Assembly (NCBI RefSeq): GCF_018332715.1
Contig: NZ_BOQP01000059.1
Span: 1 to 54,640 of the forward strand
DNA length: 54,640 bases
Reading direction: 5' to 3'
Source of the DNA: Winogradskya consettensis
Lineage (GTDB): Bacteria; Actinomycetota; Actinomycetes; Mycobacteriales; Micromonosporaceae
Part shown: piece by piece, positions 7,616 to 16,500 of the stretch
Position numbering within the stretch: position 1 is the first letter of the stretch
Layout of the letters: every line of letters begins with the position of its first letter
Made by a program: the position numbers and the translations under genes
The notes under the pieces: model-generated
Told to the model about the DNA's origin: nothing
What the model saw: the letters and a program-made list of their open reading frames with translations, nothing else
Databases searched by the model: none

Positions 7616-8872
7616 GTGCAACGCATCCTCTCCACCGAGATCCCCGGCAAAGAGAAGCAGACCGTCACGATCGCCGGGTGGATCCACCGCCGCCGCCTGC
7701 TCAAGTCGGTCGCCTTCCTGATCGTCCGGGATGCCGCGGGCTTCAGCCAGGTCGTGATCACCGACCCCGCGGTCCGCGAGCAGGTCGAGGCGCTGACCGA
7801 AGAGACCGTCGTCGAGGTCACCGCTCAGGTGACCGCGAACCCCGCAGCCCCGGCAGGGGTCGAGCTGACCGGGCCGCAGATCAGGGCTTTGAGCAGCGCT
7901 GTGGGCGTACACAAGCCATTTGAACTGCATCGGCCCGAGCTCGGCGCGACCATGGCGACGCAGCTGGACCATGCGGCCCTTGCCCTTCGTCATCCGTCGC
8001 GTGCGACGGCACTGCGGGTCTCGGCGGCAGCGGCCGCGGGTTTCCGGGAGGCGCTCGAGCGGCAGCGGTTCGTCGAGATCCACACCCCCAAGATTGTGGG
8101 TACGGCGACCGAGTCCGGTGCGAACGTCTTCACCCTCGACTACTTCGGGTCGCCCGCCTACCTCGCCCAGTCACCGCAGTTCTACAAGCAACTCATGGTC
8201 GGCGTCTTCGAACGGGTCTACGAGGTGGGGCCGGTGTTCCGCGCCGAGCCGCACGACACCGCGCGCCACCTCGCGCAGTACACGTCGCTGGACGCGGAGC
8301 TCGGGTTCATCGCCGACCACCGCGACGTGATGGCGGTGCTGACCACGGTGATCGCCGGGATGGTCGCGACGGTGGAGTCACGTACGGCGGTCCCGGTGCC
8401 GGCGGTGCCCTCCGAGATCCCGGCGGTGCACTTCGAGGAGGCGCTGCGGATCGCCGGTGCGCCTGCCGACGAGCCCGACCTCGCGCCGGCACACGAGCGG
8501 GCGCTGGGGGAGTGGGCGGTGCGGGAGCACGGGTCGGAGTTCGTCTTCGTCACCGGCTATCCGATGGCGAAGCGGCCGTTCTACACGCATCCGCAGCCGT
8601 CCGACCCGCGCTGGAGCAACAGCTTCGACCTGCTGTTCCGGGGCCTCGAGCTGGTCACCGGCGGGCAGCGGCTGCACCGGTACGAGGACTACCTGGCGGT
8701 GGCCCCCGCGCCGGAGAAGCTGGCCGGATATCTGGACGGGTTCAGGTACGGGATGCCGCCGCACGGTGGGTTCGCGATCGGGCTGGAACGGTTCGTGGCG
8801 CGGCTGACGGGCGCGGCGAACGTACGGGAAGTAACTGCCTTCCCGCGCGACCTGCACAGGGTCACGCCCTGA
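7616..8872 (+). CDS. aspS2: Archaeal-type aspartate--tRNA(Asp/Asn) ligase
   Basis: A 418-residue class IIb aminoacyl-tRNA synthetase of the short archaeal type, lacking the large bacterial insertion domain of standard AspRS (about 590 residues). The N-terminal OB fold (TVTIAGWIHRRRLLKSVAFL) binds the anticodon; class II motif 2 is VFRAEPHDTARHLAQY near residue 206; motif 3 is GGFAIGLERFVARL near residue 383. The start is GTG 7616, preceded by gaggaggaaaa; the frame runs further upstream only through the T-box RNA. A housekeeping AspRS is expected elsewhere in the genome. The T-box suggests induction when uncharged tRNA-Asp builds up. Whether it also charges tRNA-Asn cannot be decided here. 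Confidence 0.9.
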   Translation: MQRILSTEIPGKEKQTVTIAGWIHRRRLLKSVAFLIVRDAAGFSQVVITDPAVREQVEALTEETVVEVTAQVTANPAAPAGVELTGPQIRALSSAVGVHKPFELHRPELGATMATQLDHAALALRHPSRATALRVSAAAAAGFREALERQRFVEIHTPKIVGTATESGANVFTLDYFGSPAYLAQSPQFYKQLMVGVFERVYEVGPVFRAEPHDTARHLAQYTSLDAELGFIADHRDVMAVLTTVIAGMVATVESRTAVPVPAVPSEIPAVHFEEALRIAGAPADEPDLAPAHERALGEWAVREHGSEFVFVTGYPMAKRPFYTHPQPSDPRWSNSFDLLFRGLELVTGGQRLHRYEDYLAVAPAPEKLAGYLDGFRYGMPPHGGFAIGLERFVARLTGAANVREVTAFPRDLHRVTP

Positions 8873-8875
8873 TGC

Positions 8876-9040
8876 TTACGCGAAGTAGGCGATCGTCACG
8901 CCGGCGACGATCAGGATCGGGATGATCGTCATGCAGATGAGGATCCACCAGGCGACGGGGTGGCCGAAGTTGAGGGCCACGCCGCCGCTCTTCTTGGGGA
9001 CGAAGACGCGTTTGTCGCGCGGCTCGTTGTAGAGCTTCAC
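8876..9040 (-). CDS. DUF5808 small membrane protein
   Basis: A 54-residue protein beginning at GTG 9040 (KLYNEPRDKRVFVPKKSGG) with a cytosolic basic N-terminus, the family block VFVPKKSGGVALNFGHPVAWW, and one C-terminal membrane helix (WILICMTIIPILIVAGVTIAYF). This matches DUF5808, whose role is unknown. Its start overlaps the lipB stop by 4 bp (GTGA), implying translational coupling in a lipB operon. Longer upstream frames lie inside lipB and are not used. The stop is only 3 bp from the convergent aspS2 stop. Confidence 0.8.
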   Translation of the reverse strand: MKLYNEPRDKRVFVPKKSGGVALNFGHPVAWWILICMTIIPILIVAGVTIAYFA

Positions 9041-9666
9041 AGCAGGGTCGGCAGGTGTCGTTCGACGACCGGGAGGACGTCGGCGACGGTGACCTGCCGG
9101 CCCAGCTCCCACGAGAGCGAGGTCACGCCGGCGTCGCGGATGCCGCAGGGGACGAAGCGGTCGTAGTTCGACAGGTCGCAGTCGGCGTTGATGGCGAAGC
9201 CGTGCTGGGTGACGCCGCGGGCGACGCGGATGCCGATCGCGGCGACCTTGCGGTCGGGGCCACGGTCGTCGGCGCGGACCCAGGCGCCGCTGCGGCCCTC
9301 GACGCGCTCGGCGGCGACGCCGAACTCGGCGCAGACGTCGATGAGCAGCTGCTCGGTGCGGCGCACGTAGGCGACCACGTCGATCGGGTCGGCGAGCTTG
9401 ATGATCGGGTAGCCGACCAGCTGGCCCGGGCCGTGCCAGGTGATCTTGCCGCCGCGGTCGACGTCGACGACGGGGGTGCCGTCCATCGGGCGGTCCAGCG
9501 GCTCGGTGCGCTTGCCGGCGGTGAACACGCTGGGATGTTCGAGCAGCAGGATCGTGTCGGGCTGGGTGCCCGCCACCACGGCGTCGTGCAGCCGGCGCTG
9601 CTCGTCCCAGGCCTCGCGATAATCGACCAGGCCCGGACGCAGGACCTGAAGCGTGGAAGTCGTCAC
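9037..9666 (-). CDS. lipB: Octanoyltransferase (lipoate-protein ligase B)
   Basis: A 209-residue enzyme moving octanoyl groups from octanoyl-ACP to lipoyl domains, the step before LipA. Recognised by LLLEHPSVFTAGKRT, the GGKITWHGPGQLVGYPI block, the catalytic Lys near residue 141 (DRKVAAIGIRV) and the catalytic Cys near 174 (RFVPCGIRD). GTG 9666 is the start. It shares an operon with the DUF5808 gene. Substrates in the neighbourhood include the SucB lipoyl domains encoded about 5 kb away. Length is normal. Confidence 0.96.
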   Translation of the reverse strand: MTTSTLQVLRPGLVDYREAWDEQRRLHDAVVAGTQPDTILLLEHPSVFTAGKRTEPLDRPMDGTPVVDVDRGGKITWHGPGQLVGYPIIKLADPIDVVAYVRRTEQLLIDVCAEFGVAAERVEGRSGAWVRADDRGPDRKVAAIGIRVARGVTQHGFAINADCDLSNYDRFVPCGIRDAGVTSLSWELGRQVTVADVLPVVERHLPTLL

Positions 9667-9699
9667 GGTCCCAGCCTATCCCCGCACGAACCGGACCCG

Positions 9700-11604
9700 T
9701 CAGGCGTGGCCGTCGCGGCCTTCACCCGGGATCGACTGCGGGTCGATGCCCGGGCGGATCCGCCACACCAGGACGTCCTGGACGCGCTGGCCGGGCCCGA
9801 ACAGGTCGGTGGTGGTGCGGATCAGTGACTGGCGGAACAACGGTCCCGCGGTGCCCGTGAGCTTGTCGGGGACGAAGACGGCTTCGACTCCCCAGTAGGC
9901 CATGTCCTCGCGTACCCGGGAGCGGTCGTAGTTGTCGATGTCGTCGACGAAACCGGTCAGCGCGGCCTTCAGGAACATCCGGTCGGTCCACCGCGACGGC
10001 GCGCCCGCCCGGCCCGTGCCGGCGAGGCCGCCGGGGCCGAGGAAATACCCGGCGGGGATGCGGTACTGCTCACCACGACGGGACATGGTGTACGCCTGCC
10101 ACCGCTGGGCGTCCGCCGCCGACGGTGACGAGAACGGCAGGGCTGACATGACGCCGTTCCGTGGCACGTATTTCTTCCAGGTGCCGTCGGCGACGAACTT
10201 CGGCTCGGTGGCGCGCCCGCTGGTCAGCACCGGGGTGGGGATGATCGGGACGAGCGCCGCCACGAACGCGACCCCCCAGACGACCCGCGCGTACGAGCGG
10301 TAGCGGCGGGAGAAGACGCGATCGGCGAGCAGCGCGACGGTGATGCCGATGACCCCGGTCGTCACCAGCGCGAACCGGGCGGGCAGTGCCGAGTCGAAGA
10401 TGGGCCAGTCGCGCACCACGGCGTACAGCAGCGGGATGTCGTGATATTCCTTCGCGAACCAGTGCAGCCGCGGGCCGAACGACAGCACCATGAAGAGCAG
10501 CCCGACGACGGTCAGCGCGCGCATCGTCGATTTGCGGGAGCGCCCGGCCCGCCACCAGAGCAGGACGGTGGCGATGACCATCAGCGCGAGCAGCGGCCAC
10601 CCCCAGAACGACGCGCCCTCGGTCTGGTTGGCCGCGAGGTCGCCGCGCTGGATGCCGAAGAACCCGGCCAGCGAGCGGAAGGGGTAGAACAGCCCGGCGG
10701 CGGCGTCCTCGACGTAGCGCTTCTGGTCGAAGCCGGTGCCCTTGAACGAGCCGGGACCGGCGAAGTGCATGTAGAGCGGGTACGCGAGCAGCGCCCCCGC
10801 CACGACCGCACCGATCACGAGGGAGAGCAGCGCCCTGGGAGCTGCCCGGAGCACCTGGGGCATGGTGTCGCGCGACAGCGACCACACGAGCACGAAGATG
10901 ACGACCGCGAGAACGAGGTCGAAGAGCATTTCCGGGGCGATGGAGAAGCCGGCGGCCATCAGCAGGCCGAGCACGATCCCGTTGAGCAGCCAGCGCCGCG
11001 GTGTGCGCAGCCGCAGCATCCACCAGAGCAGCACCGGCGGGAGCCAGGCTGCCGTCCAGTTGAGGTGGCCGTTGGCGTGGGAGATCCAGCCGGGGGCGAA
11101 GCCGCAGAAGGCAGCGCCGATGAACGCGGCCGCCTTGTGCTTGACGGCGAAGCGGAGCAGGAACGCGTACCAGGCGATGCCCGCACCGGCCAGGTTGAGC
11201 ATCAGGATCGTCACATAGGTGACCTGGGGACCGGCCAGATAGGTCAGCGGGGCGAAGGCCACCGCGTAGACCGTGATGGACGTGTTGGCCGCGAGGTTGA
11301 CCCCGATCGGCGCGTTCATCAGGCCGGTCCAGAACGGGTCGGCGCCGTGCGCCACGATCTGCACGCCGTAGCCGAGCACCCACTCGAAGAAGCTGTGGTC
11401 GCCCTCGTTGTAGAGCACCGAGCGGCGGGCGGGATCGGCCCAGATCCCCGACGTGATCCAGTAGCCCATGCCCAGGAAGGCCAGGACGGCGAGGATGTGC
11501 GGGGGCCAGGCCCGGCGACGGCGCTGAGGCTGCTCGGAGTCCACCGTTTCGATGTCGGCGGAGTCGTCGTCGGAGACTTCGGAGAGGGTGGGTGCTACGG
11601 CCAC
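9700..11604 (-). CDS. Large polytopic membrane protein, GT-C/YfhO-like (paralogue 1)
   Basis: A 634-residue integral membrane protein with a charged 35-residue cytosolic N-terminus and about 11-13 hydrophobic segments, then a soluble C-terminal part of roughly 130 residues. The first extracytoplasmic loop carries EGDHSFFEWVLGYGVQIVAH, and later come GVNLAANTSITVYAVAFAPL and SHANGHLNWTAAWLPP. Topology and the acidic first loop resemble GT-C lipid-linked-sugar glycosyltransferases, but no diagnostic catalytic motif can be named. GTG 11604 is the start. It follows paralogue 2 with a 74-bp gap, so the two are probably co-transcribed. Function unassigned. Confidence 0.75.
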   Translation of the reverse strand: MAVAPTLSEVSDDDSADIETVDSEQPQRRRRAWPPHILAVLAFLGMGYWITSGIWADPARRSVLYNEGDHSFFEWVLGYGVQIVAHGADPFWTGLMNAPIGVNLAANTSITVYAVAFAPLTYLAGPQVTYVTILMLNLAGAGIAWYAFLLRFAVKHKAAAFIGAAFCGFAPGWISHANGHLNWTAAWLPPVLLWWMLRLRTPRRWLLNGIVLGLLMAAGFSIAPEMLFDLVLAVVIFVLVWSLSRDTMPQVLRAAPRALLSLVIGAVVAGALLAYPLYMHFAGPGSFKGTGFDQKRYVEDAAAGLFYPFRSLAGFFGIQRGDLAANQTEGASFWGWPLLALMVIATVLLWWRAGRSRKSTMRALTVVGLLFMVLSFGPRLHWFAKEYHDIPLLYAVVRDWPIFDSALPARFALVTTGVIGITVALLADRVFSRRYRSYARVVWGVAFVAALVPIIPTPVLTSGRATEPKFVADGTWKKYVPRNGVMSALPFSSPSAADAQRWQAYTMSRRGEQYRIPAGYFLGPGGLAGTGRAGAPSRWTDRMFLKAALTGFVDDIDNYDRSRVREDMAYWGVEAVFVPDKLTGTAGPLFRQSLIRTTTDLFGPGQRVQDVLVWRIRPGIDPQSIPGEGRDGHA

Positions 11605-11678
11605 CGGCAGAAGTTAGCAGTGCCGGGCAAGATTCACCTGCCGGTTCGGGCACGGCGGAACAAGTTCACTTTTTCTTC

Positions 11679-13538
11679 TTATTGGGGATCCACACCGGGC
11701 CGGATCCGCCACAGCAGCACACCCCCGACCCGCTCCGGCTGACCGAGCAGGTCAGTGGCGGTGATCTCCACCGCCGAGCGGTACAGCTGCGAGTGCGAAC
11801 CGGTGATGTCGTCGGCCAGGAAGACGGCTTCGAGGTTCCAGTACCTGAAATCCTCGCGGGCGCGCTCGCGGTCGAAGTCGTCGATCGGCTGCACATATCC
11901 GTAGAAGGCCGCGCGGAAGAACAGCCAGTCGGTGTTGCGGGCCGACGCGCCGATCTGACCGGTGCCGTCCGGGCCACCCGGACCGAGGAAATAACCGTCC
12001 GGGATGCGGAACTGCTTACCTGCCCGAGCCATTGTGTACGCCTGCCAGCGCTGCCCGTCCGCCATGTCCGTGGTCGCGAACGGCAGCGTGGACAGCACCC
12101 CGTTGTCGCTCACGTAGTCGCGCCAGATGCCGTCGGCGATGAACGCGGGCTCGGGCGCACGGTGCTCGGTCACGATGGGCAGCGGGAAGAGGGGGAGCAG
12201 CGCGAGGGCATAGCCGGCCGCCCACACGGTGTGCGAGGTCACCGATGGCAGCGGCTCGCTCAGCAGCCGGTCGGCGGTGAGTGCGAGCACGATGCCGAAC
12301 ACGCCGACGACCACCAGCGCGAGCCGGGCGGGCAGGGCGGAGTCGAACAGCGGCAGATGCATCAGGGCCTGGTACGGCAGCCAGATGCCGGTCAGCGGCT
12401 TGAAGATCTTCAGCTCGGGCCCGAGCGAGAGGACGAAGAAGACCAGTCCGACCGTCATCAGTGCGGCCAGGGTGGACCGCCGGCCCGCCTCCGCGCGCCG
12501 CCACAGCGTCACGAAGGCCACCACGACCAGGACCATCAGGGGCGCGCCGAAGTACGAGGTCTCCTCGGTCGCGTTCGGTGCGAGGTCGTTGCCCCATCCG
12601 AGCGAACCCGCGATCGACCTGGTCGGATATTCGAAGTACGCCGCCAGGCCCTCGGAGTAGTAGAACTGGTTGAAGCCCGTACCCGTGAAGGTGCGTGGCC
12701 CGTCGAAGTGCATGTAGAGCGGGTACATCAGCAGGCCGAGCGCGATCACCGCTGCGGTCACCAGCCCGGCGAGCACGGTCGGTAGGGCGGCCCGCGCCTC
12801 CTGCCGGGTGGCCGGGAGCAGTGACCAGACCGCCAGGAAGACCCCGCTGGCGAGGGCCGTGAAGAAGAGACCCTCGGCGGCGATGGAGAAGCCGACAGCG
12901 ATGAGTACGCCCAGGACGACGCCGTTCCTGATCCAGTGGCCCGGTTCCCGCAGCTTGAGCACCCACCAGAGCACCACCGGCGCGACCCAGCCCGCCGTCC
13001 AGTTGAGATGGCCGTTGGCGTGTGAGACGAAGCCGGGCGCGAAGCCGCAGAAGATGCCGCCCAGCGCCGCCGCCGCGGGGTTCCTGACCAGATAGCGGCG
13101 CAGGAACAGCCACCAGGCGAACGCGGAGCCCGCGAGGTTCAGCGTCAGGATCGCCACAAAGCTGACCTGCGGACCGGCTAGGAACGTGAGCGGCGAGAAC
13201 AGGACCGTGTAGACGGTGATCGACGTGTTCGCCGCCAGGTTGACCCCCAGCGGCGCGTTCATCATCCACGTGTAGAACGGGTCGGCGCCGTGGCTCAGCG
13301 TGTAGACCCCGTAACCCAGGATCCATTCAAAGAACGCCTGGTCACCCTTGTTCTCCGCGATCGCGCTGGTCGCGGGGTCACGCCACAGTCCATTCGTCAT
13401 GTACGCGGCCAGCACCAGCGACGCCACGCCCATGACCAGGTTGGGGCGCCACGACCGCAGGCGTGCACGGGCGCGGGCACCACCGGACACGGCCGGCGGC
13501 TCGGCGGACTCGGACGGGGCTGCCTCTACGACGGACAC
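11679..13538 (-). CDS. Large polytopic membrane protein, GT-C/YfhO-like (paralogue 2)
   Basis: A 619-residue protein clearly homologous end to end with its downstream neighbour: shared blocks include NKGDQAFFEWILGYGVYTLS, GVNLAANTSITVYTVLFSPL, SHANGHLNWTAGWVAP and YFLGPGG near the C-terminus. It has the same order of membrane helices and a C-terminal soluble domain ending LLWRIRPGVDPQ. GTG 13538 is preferred to an ATG at 13607 because the longer form would overlap the convergently placed 3' end of the epimerase gene in the same strand. Tandem duplication is evident; a cell-envelope glycosylation or lipid role is only inferred from topology. Confidence 0.75.
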   Translation of the reverse strand: MSVVEAAPSESAEPPAVSGGARARARLRSWRPNLVMGVASLVLAAYMTNGLWRDPATSAIAENKGDQAFFEWILGYGVYTLSHGADPFYTWMMNAPLGVNLAANTSITVYTVLFSPLTFLAGPQVSFVAILTLNLAGSAFAWWLFLRRYLVRNPAAAALGGIFCGFAPGFVSHANGHLNWTAGWVAPVVLWWVLKLREPGHWIRNGVVLGVLIAVGFSIAAEGLFFTALASGVFLAVWSLLPATRQEARAALPTVLAGLVTAAVIALGLLMYPLYMHFDGPRTFTGTGFNQFYYSEGLAAYFEYPTRSIAGSLGWGNDLAPNATEETSYFGAPLMVLVVVAFVTLWRRAEAGRRSTLAALMTVGLVFFVLSLGPELKIFKPLTGIWLPYQALMHLPLFDSALPARLALVVVGVFGIVLALTADRLLSEPLPSVTSHTVWAAGYALALLPLFPLPIVTEHRAPEPAFIADGIWRDYVSDNGVLSTLPFATTDMADGQRWQAYTMARAGKQFRIPDGYFLGPGGPDGTGQIGASARNTDWLFFRAAFYGYVQPIDDFDRERAREDFRYWNLEAVFLADDITGSHSQLYRSAVEITATDLLGQPERVGGVLLWRIRPGVDPQ

Positions 13539-13569
13539 CAGCCGGACGTTAGCAAGCCTTCCCGTGAAC

Positions 13570-14487
13570 TCAGGCGACGGCAGGCGTTTCTTCCCCCACG
13601 GCGGCACGCAATGCCGCCTCCAGGGTGGGATAGGAATACGCGAACCCGGTGCGTTCGAGCACCCCCGGCAGCACCCGCTGGCTGCGCAGCGCCTCGTCGG
13701 CGAACCCGCCGAGCGCGACGTGCAGCGCGATCCCGGGCACCTGGAGCAGGGCCGGCCGGTGCAGCACCTTGCCCAGCGTGCGGGTGAACTCGGCGTTGGT
13801 GGCGGGCGCGGGGCCGACCAGGTTGACCGGGCCGGTGACGTCGTCCCGCTCGAGCAGGAACTCCACCGCGTCGAGCCAGTCGGTCAGCGCGATCCACGGC
13901 ACCCACTGCTTGCCGCTGCCGAGCTTGGCACCCCCGCCGAGCTTGAAGAGAGGCATCTGAGGCTTCAGCAGGCCGCCGTGCTGGTCGAGCGGCAGGCCGG
14001 TGCGCATCAGGGCCACCCGGACGCCCGCGTCCTCGGCGGGCCGGGCAGCAGCCTCCCAGACCCGGCATACGTCGGAGAGGAAGCCGCTGCCCGCCGGGGC
14101 CTCCTCGGTGACCTCGCGGTCGCCGGTGTCGCCGTACCACCCGACGGCCGACGACTGCAGCAGGACCTTCGGCCGGTCCTCGGCGGGGAGCTTGCGGATC
14201 GCGTGGGCGAGCGTGCCCGTGCTGTCGACGCGGCTGCTGCGGATCTGGCTCTTGTAGCTCGCCGTCCAGCGCTTGTCGCCGACCCCGGCGCCGCCCAGGT
14301 TGATCACCGCGTCGGCGGCGACCAGGCAGGCCGGGTCGACCTGGCCGGTGGAGGGCTGCCAGGTCACCTCGTCGGGCCCGCTCGTGGGGCGCCGGACGAG
14401 CCGGACGATGTCGTGACCGCTGGAACGCAGCCGCTCGGCGAGATGGGTGCCGAGGAACCCGGACGCGCCGGCCATGAGGATCCGCAT
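13570..14487 (-). CDS. TIGR01777 family SDR epimerase-like protein
   Basis: A 305-residue extended short-chain dehydrogenase relative with the N-terminal NAD(P) motif GASGFLGTHLAERL, the NLGGAGVGDKRW block that defines the TIGR01777 (YfcH/SulA-like) group, SSAVGWYGDTGD near the catalytic region and the LFKLGGGAKLGSGKQWVPWI segment. ATG 14487 (MRILMAGASG) is preferred to the ATGs at 14496/14499. Homologues sit between lipB and sucB in mycobacteria, so the position is conserved, but the substrate is unknown. Upstream is a strong bidirectional terminator separating it from sucB. Confidence 0.88.
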   Translation of the reverse strand: MRILMAGASGFLGTHLAERLRSSGHDIVRLVRRPTSGPDEVTWQPSTGQVDPACLVAADAVINLGGAGVGDKRWTASYKSQIRSSRVDSTGTLAHAIRKLPAEDRPKVLLQSSAVGWYGDTGDREVTEEAPAGSGFLSDVCRVWEAAARPAEDAGVRVALMRTGLPLDQHGGLLKPQMPLFKLGGGAKLGSGKQWVPWIALTDWLDAVEFLLERDDVTGPVNLVGPAPATNAEFTRTLGKVLHRPALLQVPGIALHVALGGFADEALRSQRVLPGVLERTGFAYSYPTLEAALRAAVGEETPAVA

Positions 14488-14526
14488 GGTCACCATCATT
14501 CCCGTCTTTGCCGTGCCGCAAAACAG

Positions 14527-14554
14527 AAGAAGGGGCGCTTGCGCGCCCCTTCTT
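14527..14554. terminator. Intrinsic terminator downstream of sucB
   Basis: A perfect 12-bp stem aagaaggggcgc / gcgccccttctt with a 4-base loop (ttgc), 20 bp past the sucB stop. The A/T-rich stem ends give a short U-run on either strand. It ends the lpdA-sucB transcript. Confidence 0.85.
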
Positions 14555-14574
14555 GCCGAACCGGTGCTTTTACG

Positions 14575-16461
14575 TCAGGAGCTGAGTCCGAGGTCACCCT
14601 CGAACTGGCCACCCTCGAGACGCTCCTTCAGCGTGACCAGGAAGCGGGCGGCGTCGGCGCCGTCCACGATCCGGTGGTCGTAGCTGAGCGCCAGGTAGAT
14701 CATCGAGCGCGGCACGATCAGCTCGCCCAGGTTGGGGTCGTCGACGACCACGGCGCGCTTGACGACCGCGCCGGTGCCGAGGATGCCGACCTGCGGCTGG
14801 TTGATGATCGGGGTGTCGAAGAGCGCACCCCGGCTGCCCGTGTTGGTCAGCGTGAACGTGCCACCGGACAGCTCGTCAGGGCTGATCTTGTTGTTGCGGG
14901 TGCGCTCCGCGACGTCCGCGATCCGCTTGGACAGCCCGGCGAGGTTGAGGTCCCCGGCGTCCTTGATGACCGGGACGACCAGGCCCTTCGGGGTGTCCAC
15001 CGCGATACCCAGGTGCTCGCCCTCGTGATAGGTGACCGTGCCGGCCTCCTGGTCGATGGACGAGTTGACCACCGGGTGCTGGCGCAGCGCCTCGACGGCC
15101 GCCAGCGCGAAGAACGGCAGGAAGGTGAGCTTCACGCCGTTCTTGGCGAGGAAGTCGGCCTTCGCGCGCTGACGCAGCTGGGCGATCTTCGTGACGTCGA
15201 CCTCGATGACCGTGGTCAGCTGCGCCGAGATGTGCAGCGACTCGACCATGCGGCGGGCGATCGTCGCGCGGATGCGGGTGAGCTTCTCGGTGCGGCCACG
15301 CAGCGGGCTCGGCTCCGGCTTGGCGGCCGGCTTCGCCTGCTGCGGTGCGGCCGGCGTGGCTGCCGGGGCGGGAGCGGCGGCTGCCGCCTTCGCCGCGGCG
15401 GCCTTGTCGGCTGCCTCGATGACGTCCTGCTTGCGGATCCGGCCACCGACGCCGGTGCCGGTCAGCGCCGACAGGTCGACGCCCTTCTCGGTGGCGAGCT
15501 TGCGGACCAGCGGGGTCACGTAACCGGCGTCGCCGGCTCCGTTGCTGCGGACCGTCTCGGCGGCGGGCGCGGCGGCCTGGGCCGGGGCCGGCTCGGCGTT
15601 GCGCTCGGCGGCCGACGGGTCCTTGGCCGTCTCGGCCTCGGCGGACGGGTCGGCGTACGACCCGCCGGGCTCCCAGGACGGGGCCTGCTGCGTCTCGATC
15701 TTCGGCTGGGGAGCCTGCTGCGGCGCGGGGGCCGGCTTCGGCTCCTCGGCCTTGGGGGCCTCGGCCTTCGGGGCCTCCTGTGCGGGGGCGGGCTTCGGCG
15801 CCTCCTGAGCCGGCGCGGCCGGGGCGCTGTCGGCGCTGCCGATGATCGCGAGGTCGGCGCCGACGTCGGCGGTCTCGTCCTCCTGGACCTTGATCTCGAG
15901 GACCGTGCCGGCGACCGGCGACGGGATCTCGGTGTCGACCTTGTCCGTGGAGACCTCGAGCAGCGGCTCGTCGACCTCGATGGTGTCGCCGACCGCCTTG
16001 AGCCAGCGGGTGACGGTGCCCTCGGTGACGCTCTCGCCGAGCGCGGGCATCTTGACGGCTGTGCCGCCGCCACTGCTCGACCCGGTCTGCGGCGCGGGGG
16101 CTTCCGCCTCGATCGGCTTCTCGGTCGACGGTGTGTCCAGGGCGGCGGGCTCGGGCTCGGGTGCCGACTCCTCCTGGGCGGGCGCGGCGGCGGGCGCCGG
16201 GGCCGCGGAGCCCGCGTCCTCGCCGTCGCCCGCGATGACCGCGAGCTCGCTGCCGACGTCGGCCGTCTCGTCCTCGCCCACGACGATGCGGGAGAGGACA
16301 CCGGCGGCCGGCGAGGGGATCTCGGTGTCGACCTTGTCGGTGGAGACCTCGAGCAGCGGCTCGTCCGCCTCGACGCGCTCGCCCTCCTGCTTGAGCCAGC
16401 GAGTGACGGTGCCCTCGGTGACGCTCTCACCCAGCCGCGGCATGGTGACCGATACCGGCAT
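14575..16461 (-). CDS. sucB: 2-oxoglutarate dehydrogenase E2, dihydrolipoyl succinyltransferase
   Basis: A 628-residue E2 core of a 2-oxoacid dehydrogenase complex. Two lipoyl domains (about 1-77 and 133-209) each carry the lipoylated Lys in STDKVDTEIPSP; the first opens MPVSVTMPRLGESVTEGTV. An Ala/Pro/Glu-rich linker with EAPKPAPAQEAPKAEAPKAE repeats leads to the peripheral subunit-binding domain (VTPLVRKLATEKGVDLSAL, about 315-350). The catalytic domain ends with SYDHRIVDGADAARFL containing the active His and Asp. ATG 16461 is preceded by aaggag. It follows lpdA by 39 bp in one operon. LipA and LipB made nearby would modify both lipoyl domains. Actinobacterial versions can serve both pyruvate and 2-oxoglutarate complexes. 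Confidence 0.95.
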   Translation of the reverse strand: MPVSVTMPRLGESVTEGTVTRWLKQEGERVEADEPLLEVSTDKVDTEIPSPAAGVLSRIVVGEDETADVGSELAVIAGDGEDAGSAAPAPAAAPAQEESAPEPEPAALDTPSTEKPIEAEAPAPQTGSSSGGGTAVKMPALGESVTEGTVTRWLKAVGDTIEVDEPLLEVSTDKVDTEIPSPVAGTVLEIKVQEDETADVGADLAIIGSADSAPAAPAQEAPKPAPAQEAPKAEAPKAEEPKPAPAPQQAPQPKIETQQAPSWEPGGSYADPSAEAETAKDPSAAERNAEPAPAQAAAPAAETVRSNGAGDAGYVTPLVRKLATEKGVDLSALTGTGVGGRIRKQDVIEAADKAAAAKAAAAAPAPAATPAAPQQAKPAAKPEPSPLRGRTEKLTRIRATIARRMVESLHISAQLTTVIEVDVTKIAQLRQRAKADFLAKNGVKLTFLPFFALAAVEALRQHPVVNSSIDQEAGTVTYHEGEHLGIAVDTPKGLVVPVIKDAGDLNLAGLSKRIADVAERTRNNKISPDELSGGTFTLTNTGSRGALFDTPIINQPQVGILGTGAVVKRAVVVDDPNLGELIVPRSMIYLALSYDHRIVDGADAARFLVTLKERLEGGQFEGDLGLSS

Positions 16462-16500
16462 GTCTCAGAACTCCTTAACCGCTTTGCTAACGGATCGTGA

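Noticed and set aside
13348..16500. 1050-residue open frame on the plus strand
   Set aside because: It lies antisense to the TIGR01777 gene and sucB, whose proteins are clearly real; long antisense frames are expected at this GC content.
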